Assembly: GCA_022793815.1 (NCBI GenBank)
Contig: JAAWDP010000022.1
Location: 1 to 42,538, forward strand
Origin: Clostridia bacterium
GTDB taxonomy: Bacteria > Bacillota > Clostridia > Christensenellales > Pumilibacteraceae
Length of the DNA: 42,538 bases
Direction: 5' to 3'
Shown here: piece by piece, positions 24,376-33,808 of the stretch
Layout of the letters: the number at the start of each line of letters is the position of its first letter
How positions within the stretch are numbered: the stretch's first letter is position 1
Program-made: the position numbers and the translations under genes
The notes under the pieces: model-generated
Told to the model about the DNA's origin: nothing
The model's input: the letters and a program-made list of their open reading frames with translations, nothing else
The model's database searches: none

Positions 24376-26739
24376 TTATTTTATTTCCACAAACGTAACA
24401 CCGCTTTCGCCTTCGCCGTAGCCCCCGTATCGAAAACTTTTAACAAACGGATTGGACGAACAATAACGCTGTATGCCTTTTCCCAATGCACCGGTTCCTT
24501 TGCCGTGTACTATTTTCAAAACAGGTTTGTCGCTTTTGCTTGCAGTACTTAGTATATACGGTTCGATGACTTCGATTGCTTCGCTTACCGTCAATCCGAG
24601 TACGCGGATTTCTTCGGTATCGGCAGCGGCTTTACTCGCTTCTTTTTTTGGAGCGGCAGATTGATTTGTTTTGGATTTGACTGTGTGAGAAACACAAAGA
24701 AGATTTGCAATCGGCGTTTTTAGCTTTACCGTTCCGTTACCGACTGTAACGAGATTTTTTTTGTCGGGAAGAGCAACAATTTCGGCGCGTAGATTAAGCG
24801 TTTTGACAATTACTTCGGCGCCGATTCTGACGTCTTTCATTGCAATGGGAGTGCCTTCCGTTTTAATTTGTTCGGCTTCGGCAAAATATTGCAAATCGGT
24901 CAGTTTATTGTGAAGTCTTTTGGCTTCGATAAGGGCGGCTTCGTCCGCTTGCTTGATTTTTTCTTTTAGCTCCTCAATCAGCTCGTCTGCTTTTTCGGCG
25001 GATTTTTTTACGATTTTTAATGTTTCGGCTTTTGCATTACTGTTTATTTTCGATAATTTCGAATTCAATGCAGTTAAAGTTTCATCTGCACGCTGTTGTT
25101 TTAATAAAAGATTTTCTTTTATTTTTTCTATTTCTTCCAATTCTTTTATTGCTTCGGCTTTGACTTTTTCGGCATTCATGAGAACCCGTTCAAATTGCAC
25201 TTTTTCGTCCTTCAATGACATTCTTGCGTTCTTCAAAATAAAGTCGTTTAAGCCTATTTTTGCGGCAATATTCAAAGCATTGCTTACGCCTGGCATACCG
25301 ATAATAAGTTTATAGGTCGGCGCAAGCGTATTTTCGTCGAATTGCATGCAGGCATTAATCGATTTTTCCGAAATAAGAGCGTATTCTTTTAATTCACTGT
25401 AATGAGTGGTGACAATCGCGCGGCAGTCGCATTTTTCGAGATATTTCAAAATACCCACGGCAAGTGCGGCTCCTTCTTCGGGGTCGGTTCCCGCCCCTAT
25501 TTCGTCTATCAATACCAACGAATTCGAGGACAATCCGTTTGTTATGTTGACTATATTCGTGATATGCGAAGAAAAAGTGGAAAGCGACTGAACGATACTT
25601 TGCTCATCACCGAGGTCGCAGAATATATTGTCGAATGCCGCAATCAAAGGATTGTCTGCGCAAGGCAGGTGCAAACCGCTGTAAGTCATTAGGCAGAATA
25701 GTCCTACGGTTTTCATCGATACCGTTTTGCCGCCCGTGTTAGGACCCGTTATGACCACTATATTGCGTTCTTTACCGAATGCAATGTCTATCGGAACTGT
25801 TTTATTTTTGTCCAACAGCGGGTGTCGTGCGCTTTTGATATCGATTATTCCGTCTTTGTTTATAGTAGGCTCACAGCATTTGTTTTTTAAACAAAAATCG
25901 CATTTTGCATTAAGAATATCAAGCTTTATCAGTTGTTCGTATTCGAATGCAAGCTCTTCTTTTACACTTGCGACATCGGCGGTAAGGCTTTTTAATATAC
26001 GCTCGACTTCATCGCGTTCCGATAGTTTCAATGTTTTCAGCTCGTTATTCATCTCTACTACGGGAAACGGCTCGATATATACGGTAGACCCGCTTGCCGA
26101 ACGGTCGTGTATAAGACCGGGAACACTTGTTCGATATTCGGCTCGCACGGGAATGACGAATCTACCCTCGCGAACGGTTATAATGCTGTCTTGCAGGTAT
26201 TTTTCATGTTCGGCAGAGCGCGTATACGAATTCATTTTTTCTTTTAATTTATTATTTAACGCTGTAATTTTTCTTCTTAAAGTTCTTAATGTGTCGCTGG
26301 CACTGTCTTTTAATTCATCTTCATTCGCTATAATTTCGTTTATTCTCTTTTCAAGTGATATATTCGGAGATATATAATTGACATATTCCTTTATCAAGGC
26401 TATATCGTCACCGCAGGATTCGATTGAACGCTTAGCGGAACAAGCAGCGCGTATTATACGTGCTATTTTGATAAAATCAGAGGGATGCAAAACGGCGCCT
26501 ATGTCGGCTCGCTCCAACATATCCGCTATTTGGTCTATATGATAAACGGGATTTATCATATATTTGTTTTTGAGCACAATTCCTTGTGCCGTGTGTTGCT
26601 GTCCGGCTTTGATATCGTCGAAATCACAGTCGGGACGCAAATTGAAAATTTTTTCTTTGGCTTCGTCGTTGACCGCAAAAACGGCAACTTGTTTTAAAAC
26701 CTCTTTAAATTCGAGTACAGTAAGTGTTCTGTCATCCAT
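24376..26739 (-). CDS. mutS2: MutS2: Smr-domain ATPase
   Basis: A 787-residue MutS2. It lacks the mismatch-binding domain of MutS. It has the clamp/lever region, the ATPase with Walker A GPNTGGKT (~332-339) and VLIDEIGAGTDPEEGAAL, a long coiled coil (~520-640), a KOW-like strand region and the C-terminal Smr domain with HGKGTGALGKG. MutS2 suppresses recombination in some bacteria, and in Bacillus it splits collided ribosomes. The ATG at 26739 follows GGTG by 7 bases; a GTG at 26748 is also in frame. The start lies beside a 20-bp tandem duplication. It is the last gene of the T-box-pheS-pheT-U32 operon. Confidence 0.95.
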   Translation of the reverse strand: MDDRTLTVLEFKEVLKQVAVFAVNDEAKEKIFNLRPDCDFDDIKAGQQHTAQGIVLKNKYMINPVYHIDQIADMLERADIGAVLHPSDFIKIARIIRAACSAKRSIESCGDDIALIKEYVNYISPNISLEKRINEIIANEDELKDSASDTLRTLRRKITALNNKLKEKMNSYTRSAEHEKYLQDSIITVREGRFVIPVRAEYRTSVPGLIHDRSASGSTVYIEPFPVVEMNNELKTLKLSERDEVERILKSLTADVASVKEELAFEYEQLIKLDILNAKCDFCLKNKCCEPTINKDGIIDIKSARHPLLDKNKTVPIDIAFGKERNIVVITGPNTGGKTVSMKTVGLFCLMTYSGLHLPCADNPLIAAFDNIFCDLGDEQSIVQSLSTFSSHITNIVNITNGLSSNSLVLIDEIGAGTDPEEGAALAVGILKYLEKCDCRAIVTTHYSELKEYALISEKSINACMQFDENTLAPTYKLIIGMPGVSNALNIAAKIGLNDFILKNARMSLKDEKVQFERVLMNAEKVKAEAIKELEEIEKIKENLLLKQQRADETLTALNSKLSKINSNAKAETLKIVKKSAEKADELIEELKEKIKQADEAALIEAKRLHNKLTDLQYFAEAEQIKTEGTPIAMKDVRIGAEVIVKTLNLRAEIVALPDKKNLVTVGNGTVKLKTPIANLLCVSHTVKSKTNQSAAPKKEASKAAADTEEIRVLGLTVSEAIEVIEPYILSTASKSDKPVLKIVHGKGTGALGKGIQRYCSSNPFVKSFRYGGYGEGESGVTFVEIK

Positions 26740-26740
26740 A

Positions 26741-26780
26741 ATATTCACCGCAAGACTTTAATATTCACCGCAAGACTTTA
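26741..26780. repeat. Perfect 20-bp tandem duplication at the U32/mutS2 junction
   Basis: Positions 26741-26760 and 26761-26780 are identical. Each copy contains the last codons and TGA of the U32 frame and the ribosome-binding region of mutS2. The U32 gene now stops in the upstream copy (26765-26767), and mutS2 uses the GGTG of the downstream copy. A recent slipped-strand duplication is the simplest explanation. Confidence 0.95.
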
Positions 26781-29020
26781 TTATAATTGAAATGAGTGTG
26801 CTCTATAATCGGCAGCTGTCCTTTATCCAGAGCGTCGATAAATTCACGTGCAAATTCGGCGGAGTATCCGCAGAAGTCGAAAACACAATTTTTGTGGTTT
26901 GATTTTACGGCTTCTTCCATAATACAAAAAGGTCGCGTGTTTTCCAGCCGAGCATAGCAGTAATTTACTTTATAATGCGATATTTTGAAAGTATTGTTTT
27001 TTTCGTCGGTCAAGGTTCCGTTAAAAGCAGAACAATTACCGTTACATTTGCCTTGTAAACTCTTGTAAGGACAATGTGCAAACGTCATAAGCACAGGCTT
27101 GGAAAAAACGGTTACATAGTCGCTGTCCGATATTGTTTCGGCTTCAAAAGAGATTATTTTTTTGGCTTTCTCGACATGGTTTAAAATATTCAGTCCTGCG
27201 CCCAAAAGAATATTCTTATTTTTAAACAGCTCGATAGCGTACAAATTTTCCGCTACAATGTTTTCCACCCATTCAAAGGCGGCTATTTGTTCTAAAACGG
27301 CGTTATCTTTATCCCTCGACATTATCGGCGTATCTAAAAATATGGGCTTACGGCTTCGAGTAAAAACAGTTTTCAATGTTTCGAAATCCGAATAGTTTTT
27401 AGGTCTGTAAATAAATGCATCTATAAATTCGTTACTGCCGAATACTTCCGAGAACTCGGGTGAGTCAAACATCAGAAAACGCTTAAAGTCGAATGGTTGC
27501 TTGATAAGGTCGGCTATGCTATCGTGTTTTAAGTCGCAATCTGCGGTCTTTCTCGTATAGCCGCTCAACATTCCCGAAAATGCGGCTTGCTCGGCATTTC
27601 GGCGCAACTGTTTCAATTGACTTAACGTCAAAAAAATATTTTCGTCTATTTCAACCGATTCAACATTCGGCGCAAAATAAGGAGAAATGCTTTTTGAAAA
27701 TATTTTGATAATATCATCTCGGGAAATCGGAGCATTTTTTGCGAGTTCCGCATCAAAATCTGCCGTATAGCAAGCGTCGCCGTTATCCCAACGTATATAA
27801 ATACGAGGTTTTAAACGACTTTTTATAACAATTTTATACGATATCGGAATTCGCCGCTCTCTCATACGAATCGATTCGATATTTTTGCTGTCAGTGGTCA
27901 AATAAACTTTATCGCCTTTGATGACGCTTCCGACAAAAGTTATCTTATTTGTGTTCTTAACGTATGCCCCGCCGCTTTCCCCGTTCCTTCCGATAAACTT
28001 CAAACCGTCGCCGACGGAGATTTTTTTGTTTGTACTGATAACAGCGGCTTTGTTCGCCACACTCGAAACCGTGCCGATAAAAACACCCTTATGTCCTTGA
28101 ACCGATGGATAAATGATATTTGCCGTAGGGTCGTTCAAATATCCTTCACAATAGTCACCGCGGTTAAAAACGCCTTTAAGACGTTCGACGTTTTCTTTAA
28201 TATCGCATTTGTTTTCGTTTATTATTGCATCAAGAGCCTTTCTGTAAACAGCAACACTTTCTGCCACATATTCCGCTCGACGCATTCTCCCCTCGATTTT
28301 GAAAGAACATACTCCCGCGTCCGACAGCTCTCTCAATTCGGAAACCAAACATAGGTCTTTCGGAGAAAGATAGTAGCCCGTATCGGTCTTACCATTTACG
28401 CTTAACGTATATTTTTTTCTGCACAGTTGCATGCATTTGCCCCTGTTTCCGCTGTATCCGGAAATAAGCGAACTTAAAAGGCAATTACCCGAAAATGCCA
28501 CGCAAAGCGCTCCTTGAACAAAAACTTCCGTTTCTATGTTGACTTCGTTGTGAATGCGGCGAATATCGTTCAATGTTGCTTCGCGCGACAAAACAATTCG
28601 GTCGAAACCGAGCTTCTTTGCAAGTTTTGCACCGTAAACATTATGGATTCCCATTTGCGTGCTTGCATGCAAAGGTATTCCTTTTACTTGATTGCGGATT
28701 TCATATAACAGCCCGATATCCTGGATAATAAAAGCGTCTGCACCTTTTTCCGAAGCTCGTTGTATGAGAGATATTACGGATTTAAGTTCGCTGTCTTTTA
28801 TAAGAGTATTTACGGCAACATAAACTTTAACACCGTACAAGTGTGCGTACTCGACTGCATCCGATAATTCGTCAAGTGAAAAGTTTTCTGCTTTTGCGCG
28901 GGCGCTGAAATCTTTCAAACCCAAATAAACCGCATCGGCACCGCCGATGACAGCCGCTTTCAGACTTTCGACGTTTCCCGCAGGAGCAAGAATTTCGGAC
29001 TTTATATCGGACTTTTTCAT
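26765..29020 (-). CDS. U32-family protein with DUF3656-like domain (RNA hydroxylation type)
   Basis: A 751-residue U32 protein. The N-terminal TIM-barrel-like region begins EILAPAGNVESLKAAVIGGADAVY in outline, and the U32 signature EVFVQGALCVAFSG (usually H-G-A-L-C) lies near 170, followed by cysteines of an iron-sulfur site (CMQLCRKKY). The long C-terminal part resembles the DUF3656 type. Although called peptidases, E. coli RlhA (23S rRNA C2501) and TrhP (tRNA U34) of this family are RNA hydroxylation factors, so an RNA-modification role is more likely; which target cannot be told. It follows pheT by 3 bp and precedes mutS2, within a translation-related operon. The Shine-Dalgarno is weak. 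Confidence 0.85.
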   Translation of the reverse strand: MKKSDIKSEILAPAGNVESLKAAVIGGADAVYLGLKDFSARAKAENFSLDELSDAVEYAHLYGVKVYVAVNTLIKDSELKSVISLIQRASEKGADAFIIQDIGLLYEIRNQVKGIPLHASTQMGIHNVYGAKLAKKLGFDRIVLSREATLNDIRRIHNEVNIETEVFVQGALCVAFSGNCLLSSLISGYSGNRGKCMQLCRKKYTLSVNGKTDTGYYLSPKDLCLVSELRELSDAGVCSFKIEGRMRRAEYVAESVAVYRKALDAIINENKCDIKENVERLKGVFNRGDYCEGYLNDPTANIIYPSVQGHKGVFIGTVSSVANKAAVISTNKKISVGDGLKFIGRNGESGGAYVKNTNKITFVGSVIKGDKVYLTTDSKNIESIRMRERRIPISYKIVIKSRLKPRIYIRWDNGDACYTADFDAELAKNAPISRDDIIKIFSKSISPYFAPNVESVEIDENIFLTLSQLKQLRRNAEQAAFSGMLSGYTRKTADCDLKHDSIADLIKQPFDFKRFLMFDSPEFSEVFGSNEFIDAFIYRPKNYSDFETLKTVFTRSRKPIFLDTPIMSRDKDNAVLEQIAAFEWVENIVAENLYAIELFKNKNILLGAGLNILNHVEKAKKIISFEAETISDSDYVTVFSKPVLMTFAHCPYKSLQGKCNGNCSAFNGTLTDEKNNTFKISHYKVNYCYARLENTRPFCIMEEAVKSNHKNCVFDFCGYSAEFAREFIDALDKGQLPIIEHTHFNYNKVLR

Positions 29021-29023
29021 ATT

Positions 29024-31417
29024 TTATTGCAATCTCAGCTGTGCTCCGAAGCGAGTTTTAAGCGAATCGACTATTCGGTTCACGGTTTTTTGTATTTCTT
29101 CGTCTGTCAAAGTTTTCTCACTCGGGACTATTTTAAACGAAAAGGCGACGCTTTTATATCCTTCCTGTATTTGCGCTCCTTTGTATATATCGAAAAGACG
29201 TATGGATTCGCACTTTTGACCGCCTGCGATTTTAATTTCCGAAATCAATTCTCCGACGCTGTACTTGTCTTCGACTATAAATGCAAGGTCGCGATCCACT
29301 GCCGGAAATTTCGGCAAAGGAACATACTGGCGGTTGATTTTCGGTAAATCAATAAAGGTTTCCAATTCTATTTCCGCCACATAAGTATTTTCGGGGATAG
29401 AGAAATTTTCGGCAACTTCGGGATGGATTTTTCCGAAATATCCGATTGTCCCTTGCGGCAAAATTATTTCAGCGCTTACTCCCGGATGCATATACGGTCT
29501 TTTGCTGTAATCGATTTTGTATTCGACACCGTGGTTGGACAGCACTTGTGCCACGATGTCTTTTAATTCATAGAAATCATGCTTTTCACCCGACAGACAA
29601 ATGCAAAGAGTTTCGTTTTCATGCGGCAGTTTGTTAAGCGGCAAGCTTTCGGGCATGAAAGTTTTAGATACTTCGAAAAACTTCAAATCATTGTTTTTGC
29701 GGCTTGTGTTGTTGTAAATGATTTTCAGCATACTGCCAATCAGCTGTGTGCGCATGACTGCATATTCTACGCTAATCGGATTTCGAATGCGAATAAAATT
29801 TCTCAGCGAAGATTCTTTTTCTATGCGAAGCATATCATACAATCTTTCGTTTATGAAAGAATACGTCGCAACTTCATACAATCCGCAAGAGCACATAAAT
29901 GTTTTTAGCGACTTCATATTATGTTGACGCATATTCAAACCTCCGACGGTCGGATGTGCTTTTTCAAGGAAAGTGGACGTAATATTGTCATAACCGTAGT
30001 ATCGGATAACTTCTTCCGTAAGGTCGGTGTAATTTTCTATATCTTCTCTGTAAAGCGGAACTTCGACCGTAAGTTTGTTTTCCTGTTGCATTACGTTAAA
30101 GCCCAATGCGCGAAGAATTTTAATTATAGAAGCTGCTTTTATGTCTATACCGAGAAGCGCCGAAATCTGAGCCGCCGATGTTTTGATAACTTTAACCGAG
30201 GGCGCTTTGGTTTCGCACTGCGCAGTCGCATCGGCGATTTTTCCTACTTTGAGTTGGTAAAACAAGGCAAGCGCTCTTTCTCTGCCCATATCTATACTGC
30301 TCCAATCCACGCCGCGTTCATAGCGTGCCGAAGAATCGGACCTGAGTCCGAGAGCGCGCGAAGTGGCGCGAATGTTTCCTCGTGCGAATTTGGCGGCTTC
30401 AAGCAAAACGGCAGAAGTATCCGATACTATTCCGCTGAACTCGCCCCCCATAACTCCCGCAATTGCAAGAGGTTTTACTTTATCGGCAATAACAAGCATC
30501 GAGGAATTTAATGAATATTCTTTCTTATCGAGAGCCGTGATTTTTTCACCGTCGGCGGCACATCTTACGGAGATTTTTTCGTCTATCTGACGTAAATCGA
30601 ATGCATGCAACGGTTGTCCTATTTCTATGAGCACGAAATTCGTGATATCTACGACATTGTTTATCGGATTTATTCCTGCCAAACGCAATCTGTCGCGCAT
30701 CCATTTCGGCGATTGTTCTATTTGCACGCCTTCTATCAGCCTTGCCGTATAGCGAGGACACAGCTCGAAGTCTTCCACTTCGACTTGCGGCATTTTCGTT
30801 GATGACGACACGGTCTTATATTTCAAAATAGGCGTCTTGACTTTTCTACCTAGAACAGCGCCCACCTCTCTTGCTATTCCGTAAATCGATTGACAGTCGG
30901 GTCTGTTTGCGGTAACTGCTATGTCTAGTACATATTCGTTAAGAGACAAAACATCTTTAATGTCTGCGCCAACGGCAAAGTCCTTGGGTAAAATCAAAAT
31001 ACCGTTCACTTCCGCTCCCGCAATCACATTGTCGTCGATTTTCAATTCGCTGCCGGAACACATCATTCCGTAACTCATCACCCCGCGCAGAGGAGCGGCA
31101 TGAATTTCTTTTCCGTCGGGTAAAGTGGCTCCGTCCAAGGCGACAGGAACAACATCCCCAACCGAAATATTGTTTGCACCCGTAACTATCGTGGTTATTT
31201 CTTTGCCTACATCCACCATACATACTTGCAATTTATTGGCGTCGGGATGTTTCTTTATGTCGAGAATTTTACCTACCGTGACATTGTTGATGCCTTCTCC
31301 CGCATATAAAATTTCTTCTACTTCGAATCCTATGTTTACAAGCTTATCGGACAGTTCGTTGATATCTATGTCGTCTACTTGTACATAATCGTTCAGCCAT
31401 AAAACAGGTACTTTCAT
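29024..31417 (-). CDS. pheT: Phenylalanine-tRNA ligase beta subunit
   Basis: A full-length 797-residue PheT. In order: the N-terminal tRNA-binding (EMAP-like) domain (~40-150), the B3/B4 editing domain (~210-370, which removes mischarged tyrosine), the B5 domain (~400-470), the catalytic-like core and the C-terminal anticodon-binding FDX-ACB domain (~705-797). It pairs with PheS as an alpha2-beta2 enzyme charging tRNA-Phe in the cytoplasm. AAGGAG precedes the ATG, 12 bp after pheS. Expression is controlled with pheS by the T-box. Confidence 0.97.
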   Translation of the reverse strand: MKVPVLWLNDYVQVDDIDINELSDKLVNIGFEVEEILYAGEGINNVTVGKILDIKKHPDANKLQVCMVDVGKEITTIVTGANNISVGDVVPVALDGATLPDGKEIHAAPLRGVMSYGMMCSGSELKIDDNVIAGAEVNGILILPKDFAVGADIKDVLSLNEYVLDIAVTANRPDCQSIYGIAREVGAVLGRKVKTPILKYKTVSSSTKMPQVEVEDFELCPRYTARLIEGVQIEQSPKWMRDRLRLAGINPINNVVDITNFVLIEIGQPLHAFDLRQIDEKISVRCAADGEKITALDKKEYSLNSSMLVIADKVKPLAIAGVMGGEFSGIVSDTSAVLLEAAKFARGNIRATSRALGLRSDSSARYERGVDWSSIDMGRERALALFYQLKVGKIADATAQCETKAPSVKVIKTSAAQISALLGIDIKAASIIKILRALGFNVMQQENKLTVEVPLYREDIENYTDLTEEVIRYYGYDNITSTFLEKAHPTVGGLNMRQHNMKSLKTFMCSCGLYEVATYSFINERLYDMLRIEKESSLRNFIRIRNPISVEYAVMRTQLIGSMLKIIYNNTSRKNNDLKFFEVSKTFMPESLPLNKLPHENETLCICLSGEKHDFYELKDIVAQVLSNHGVEYKIDYSKRPYMHPGVSAEIILPQGTIGYFGKIHPEVAENFSIPENTYVAEIELETFIDLPKINRQYVPLPKFPAVDRDLAFIVEDKYSVGELISEIKIAGGQKCESIRLFDIYKGAQIQEGYKSVAFSFKIVPSEKTLTDEEIQKTVNRIVDSLKTRFGAQLRLQ

Positions 31418-31429
31418 TGCGCACTCTCC

Positions 31430-32449
31430 TTACTTGAATTGTTTCAAAAACCGAATATCGTTTTCGAAAACCGCTCTCATATCAGTTTTGTGAATTATGT
31501 TGGTTATACGGTCCAATCCCATACCGAAAGCAAATCCGGTATACTCGTCGGGGTCTATTCCGCAATTTGCAAGCACATTTCGGTTAACCATACCGGCGCC
31601 GAGTATTTCTATCCAGCCTGTCCCTTTGCATACTCGGCACCCTTTGCCGTAACAATGATTGCAAGTCGCGTCCACTTCGACGCTCGGCTCGGTAAACGGA
31701 AAATACGAGGGCCTGAACCGCGTTTTGCAGTTATGTCCGAAAAAATGGCTTGCGAACATATCCAGCATACCCTTTAAGTCGCACATGGTGATATTTTTAT
31801 CCACAACCAAGCCTTCTATTTGGTGAAACATCGGCGAATGAGTTGCGTCCAAATCATCCGAACGGTAAACGCGTCCGGGGGAAATCATTTTTATCGGCGG
31901 TTTGATTCTCTCCATGGTGCGAATCTGACCCGTCGATGTCTGTGAGCGAAGCAAAATGCGGTCGGTAATATAAAAGGTGTCTTGCACGTCGCGCGCGGGA
32001 TGGTCCGCAGGTGTGTTCAAGGCCTCGAAATTATAATAATCGGTTTCGATTTCGGGACTGTCGGTAACGATAAATCCGAGCGAAACAAAGAAATCCGTTA
32101 TTTTATCTCTGACGCATGTCAACGGATGCAAACAACCCACGTCATGCACGTATTTATCTATGGTTATGTCTATTTTTTCGGCAGACAGTTTGCTTTCGAC
32201 TTCGGCGCGATGTAAGTCATCGAATTTTTTCGAGAACTCCGACTCCAACTTTGCCCTGACTTCGTTCACGGCTTTTCCGACCGCAGGACGCTGCTCGTCA
32301 GGCAAATCTTTTAGATTGCGTAAAAGCGCCGTCAGTTCTCCGCTTTTTCCGAGAATTTTGACTTTCGTTTCGTTAAGAGCTTTCACACTTTCGGCAGCGC
32401 CGATTTGCGACAGCGAATCCGAAACCAATTTTTCGAGTTGTTCTTTCAT
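31430..32449 (-). CDS. pheS: Phenylalanine-tRNA ligase alpha subunit
   Basis: A 339-residue PheS, the catalytic subunit. An N-terminal coiled coil (~1-85) contacts tRNA; the class II core follows with motif 2 (MISPGRVYRSDDLDATHSPMF in part) and motif 3 (FAFGMGLDRI). A Cys cluster (CNHCYGKGCRVCKG) is present in the insertion before motif 3. The ATG at 32449 is chosen because GGAGG lies 5 bases upstream; a TTG at 32464 would place the start over the Shine-Dalgarno. It directly follows the T-box leader. Confidence 0.96.
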   Translation of the reverse strand: MKEQLEKLVSDSLSQIGAAESVKALNETKVKILGKSGELTALLRNLKDLPDEQRPAVGKAVNEVRAKLESEFSKKFDDLHRAEVESKLSAEKIDITIDKYVHDVGCLHPLTCVRDKITDFFVSLGFIVTDSPEIETDYYNFEALNTPADHPARDVQDTFYITDRILLRSQTSTGQIRTMERIKPPIKMISPGRVYRSDDLDATHSPMFHQIEGLVVDKNITMCDLKGMLDMFASHFFGHNCKTRFRPSYFPFTEPSVEVDATCNHCYGKGCRVCKGTGWIEILGAGMVNRNVLANCGIDPDEYTGFAFGMGLDRITNIIHKTDMRAVFENDIRFLKQFK

Positions 32450-32464
32450 TGAAACCTCCGACAA

Positions 32465-32696
32465 ATAAAAAACCCGAAGCGAAACTTCGGGACGTTAATA
32501 ACGCGGTACCACCCAAACTTTATGCAAACTGCTTTGCACCTCTGACGGTTATAACGTGACCGACGGATTTCTCTACTGTTTTCAAGAAATCTGCTGCCGC
32601 AATGAATATCCCGAATGCGCTTGTCTTTTCAGCTGCCGACAATCTCTGTTGATTGCATTCTTTCTTATGTTGCGGTCATTCGCATTTTACCGTAAC
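32465..32696 (-). promoter_or_regulatory. T-box leader specific for phenylalanine
   Basis: The minus-strand leader contains the conserved T-box GGGTGGTACCGCG (32502-32514), followed by an intrinsic terminator: CCCGAAG (32485-32491), a 5-nt loop, CTTCGGG (32473-32479) and a T6 run. Stem I is closed by CCGCAA and TTGCGG, and the specifier triplet next to that closing stem reads TTC (32604-32606), a Phe codon. Uncharged tRNA-Phe would stabilise the antiterminator and switch on pheS-pheT and the genes behind them. Confidence 0.95.
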
Positions 32697-32725
32697 AGTA
32701 TAGCATATTCCGAAAATAAATGCAA
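32697..32725 (-). promoter_or_regulatory. Promoter of the pheST T-box transcript
   Basis: Minus strand: TTGCAT (32720-32725), a 17-bp spacer and TATACT (32697-32702), immediately before T-box stem I. Confidence 0.6.
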
Positions 32726-32731
32726 CTGTTT

Positions 32732-33433
32732 TTACGGCACAAAATTAAGCATGCCGTCAAGTTTATCCGAGTTGAGATAAGTGTCGGGTACTCTCCCAAC
32801 AATTACGGCATTTACAAGCGGCACTTGTGTTTCGACAGTCATTGTTTGGGTAATTCCGGGTAAGACGAGATTTACGGTGGCTTCGGAAATCATTTCAATC
32901 GTATGTAATGTATTATTTATGCCTACGGATTTAAAATCGGATTTGAAAAATACTTTTACGGTTCCCACGGGCAAACAATGCACGCTCAAACGCGGACCCA
33001 ATCCGCTCAAAAAAGTTATACCGCTTAATGTGCCGAGCGGCATATTGACTTGAATTTCACCTATGCTTTTTAAACGCGACTGTGTTATAAGTGCGGTATT
33101 TCTCGCTATATCGTTGACAAATATCATGTTTACGGACATGGTTTCTATATTGCCGTTGCCGTCGCGCTCGGTAGAGATAATTTTGTCATAGGAAATATTT
33201 TTATCTATCACCGATTTCACTGCGTCATTCATCAATACCGTAGTTGTGCTTTTTACTTCTTCTTCCGTCAGTGTTTTCAAAATCGGATAGACGTTGAAAG
33301 TGTAAAACAACAAACATGCGGCTATTAAAACTGCGACAGATATGATTGCGACAATCGCCCTCGAAAACTTTCTTGGCTTTTTGATTATGTAAGCAGACTG
33401 CGCCATAATATTGAATATGCACGCAGTCCGCAT
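32732..33433 (-). CDS. yunB: Sporulation protein YunB
   Basis: A 233-residue YunB-family protein. One N-terminal membrane helix (~25-47) is followed by an extracytoplasmic domain that ends with the family signature GRVPDTYLN. In Bacillus, yunB is a mother-cell (sigma-E) sporulation gene of unclear mechanism. The ATG at 33433 lies 4 bp after spoVAE, allowing coupling; an internal ATG at 33406 also fits the family and cannot be excluded. A CATATTCA near the internal start is faintly like a sigma-E -10 box. It sits at the end of the spoVA genes. Confidence 0.88.
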   Translation of the reverse strand: MRTACIFNIMAQSAYIIKKPRKFSRAIVAIISVAVLIAACLLFYTFNVYPILKTLTEEEVKSTTTVLMNDAVKSVIDKNISYDKIISTERDGNGNIETMSVNMIFVNDIARNTALITQSRLKSIGEIQVNMPLGTLSGITFLSGLGPRLSVHCLPVGTVKVFFKSDFKSVGINNTLHTIEMISEATVNLVLPGITQTMTVETQVPLVNAVIVGRVPDTYLNSDKLDGMLNFVP

Positions 33434-33437
33434 AAAG

Positions 33438-33803
33438 TTACTTCGATTTCGGTGAAAATATCAAAGTGACCAGATAACTTGCCACTATTGCCGCACCGAC
33501 GCCGTAAGCCGTTTTAACCAATCCTCCCGCAAAGGCTCCCAAAAAGCCAACTTGCCGCGCCATTTCGATGGAACCGCGCGCAAGCAATGCACCGAATCCG
33601 ACGATAGGTATGCTTATCCCCGATTTTGCAAAGCCGTATATATATTTGTAAATTCCGAGTCCTTCGAGAACAATTCCCAAAATCAAAAACAGTACGAGAA
33701 TTCTTGCGGGAGTCAGTTTTGTTTTTATTATAAGAATTTGCGCCAACGAGCACATCAAACCGCCTATCCCGAATACGCTTAAATAAGTTAAAACTATACT
33801 CAT
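33438..33803 (-). CDS. spoVAE: Stage V sporulation protein AE (SpoVAE/AEb)
   Basis: A 121-residue, very hydrophobic protein with about three to four helices (for example GIGGLMCSLAQILI and VGFGALLARGSIEMA). It belongs to the SpoVA channel that moves dipicolinic acid and calcium into the forespore and releases it during germination. The ATG at 33803 has GAGAGGT upstream and matches the family; the same frame is open to 34031, but that part is antisense-like noise within spoVAD. It begins 5 bp after spoVAD. Confidence 0.93.
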   Translation of the reverse strand: MSIVLTYLSVFGIGGLMCSLAQILIIKTKLTPARILVLFLILGIVLEGLGIYKYIYGFAKSGISIPIVGFGALLARGSIEMARQVGFLGAFAGGLVKTAYGVGAAIVASYLVTLIFSPKSK

Positions 33804-33808
33804 GTCAA

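Noticed and set aside
25727-26377. 216-codon plus-strand frame opposite mutS2
   Set aside because: It is antisense to the conserved MutS2 ATPase region and Ser/Phe-rich, typical of a mirror frame of a Lys/Glu-rich gene.
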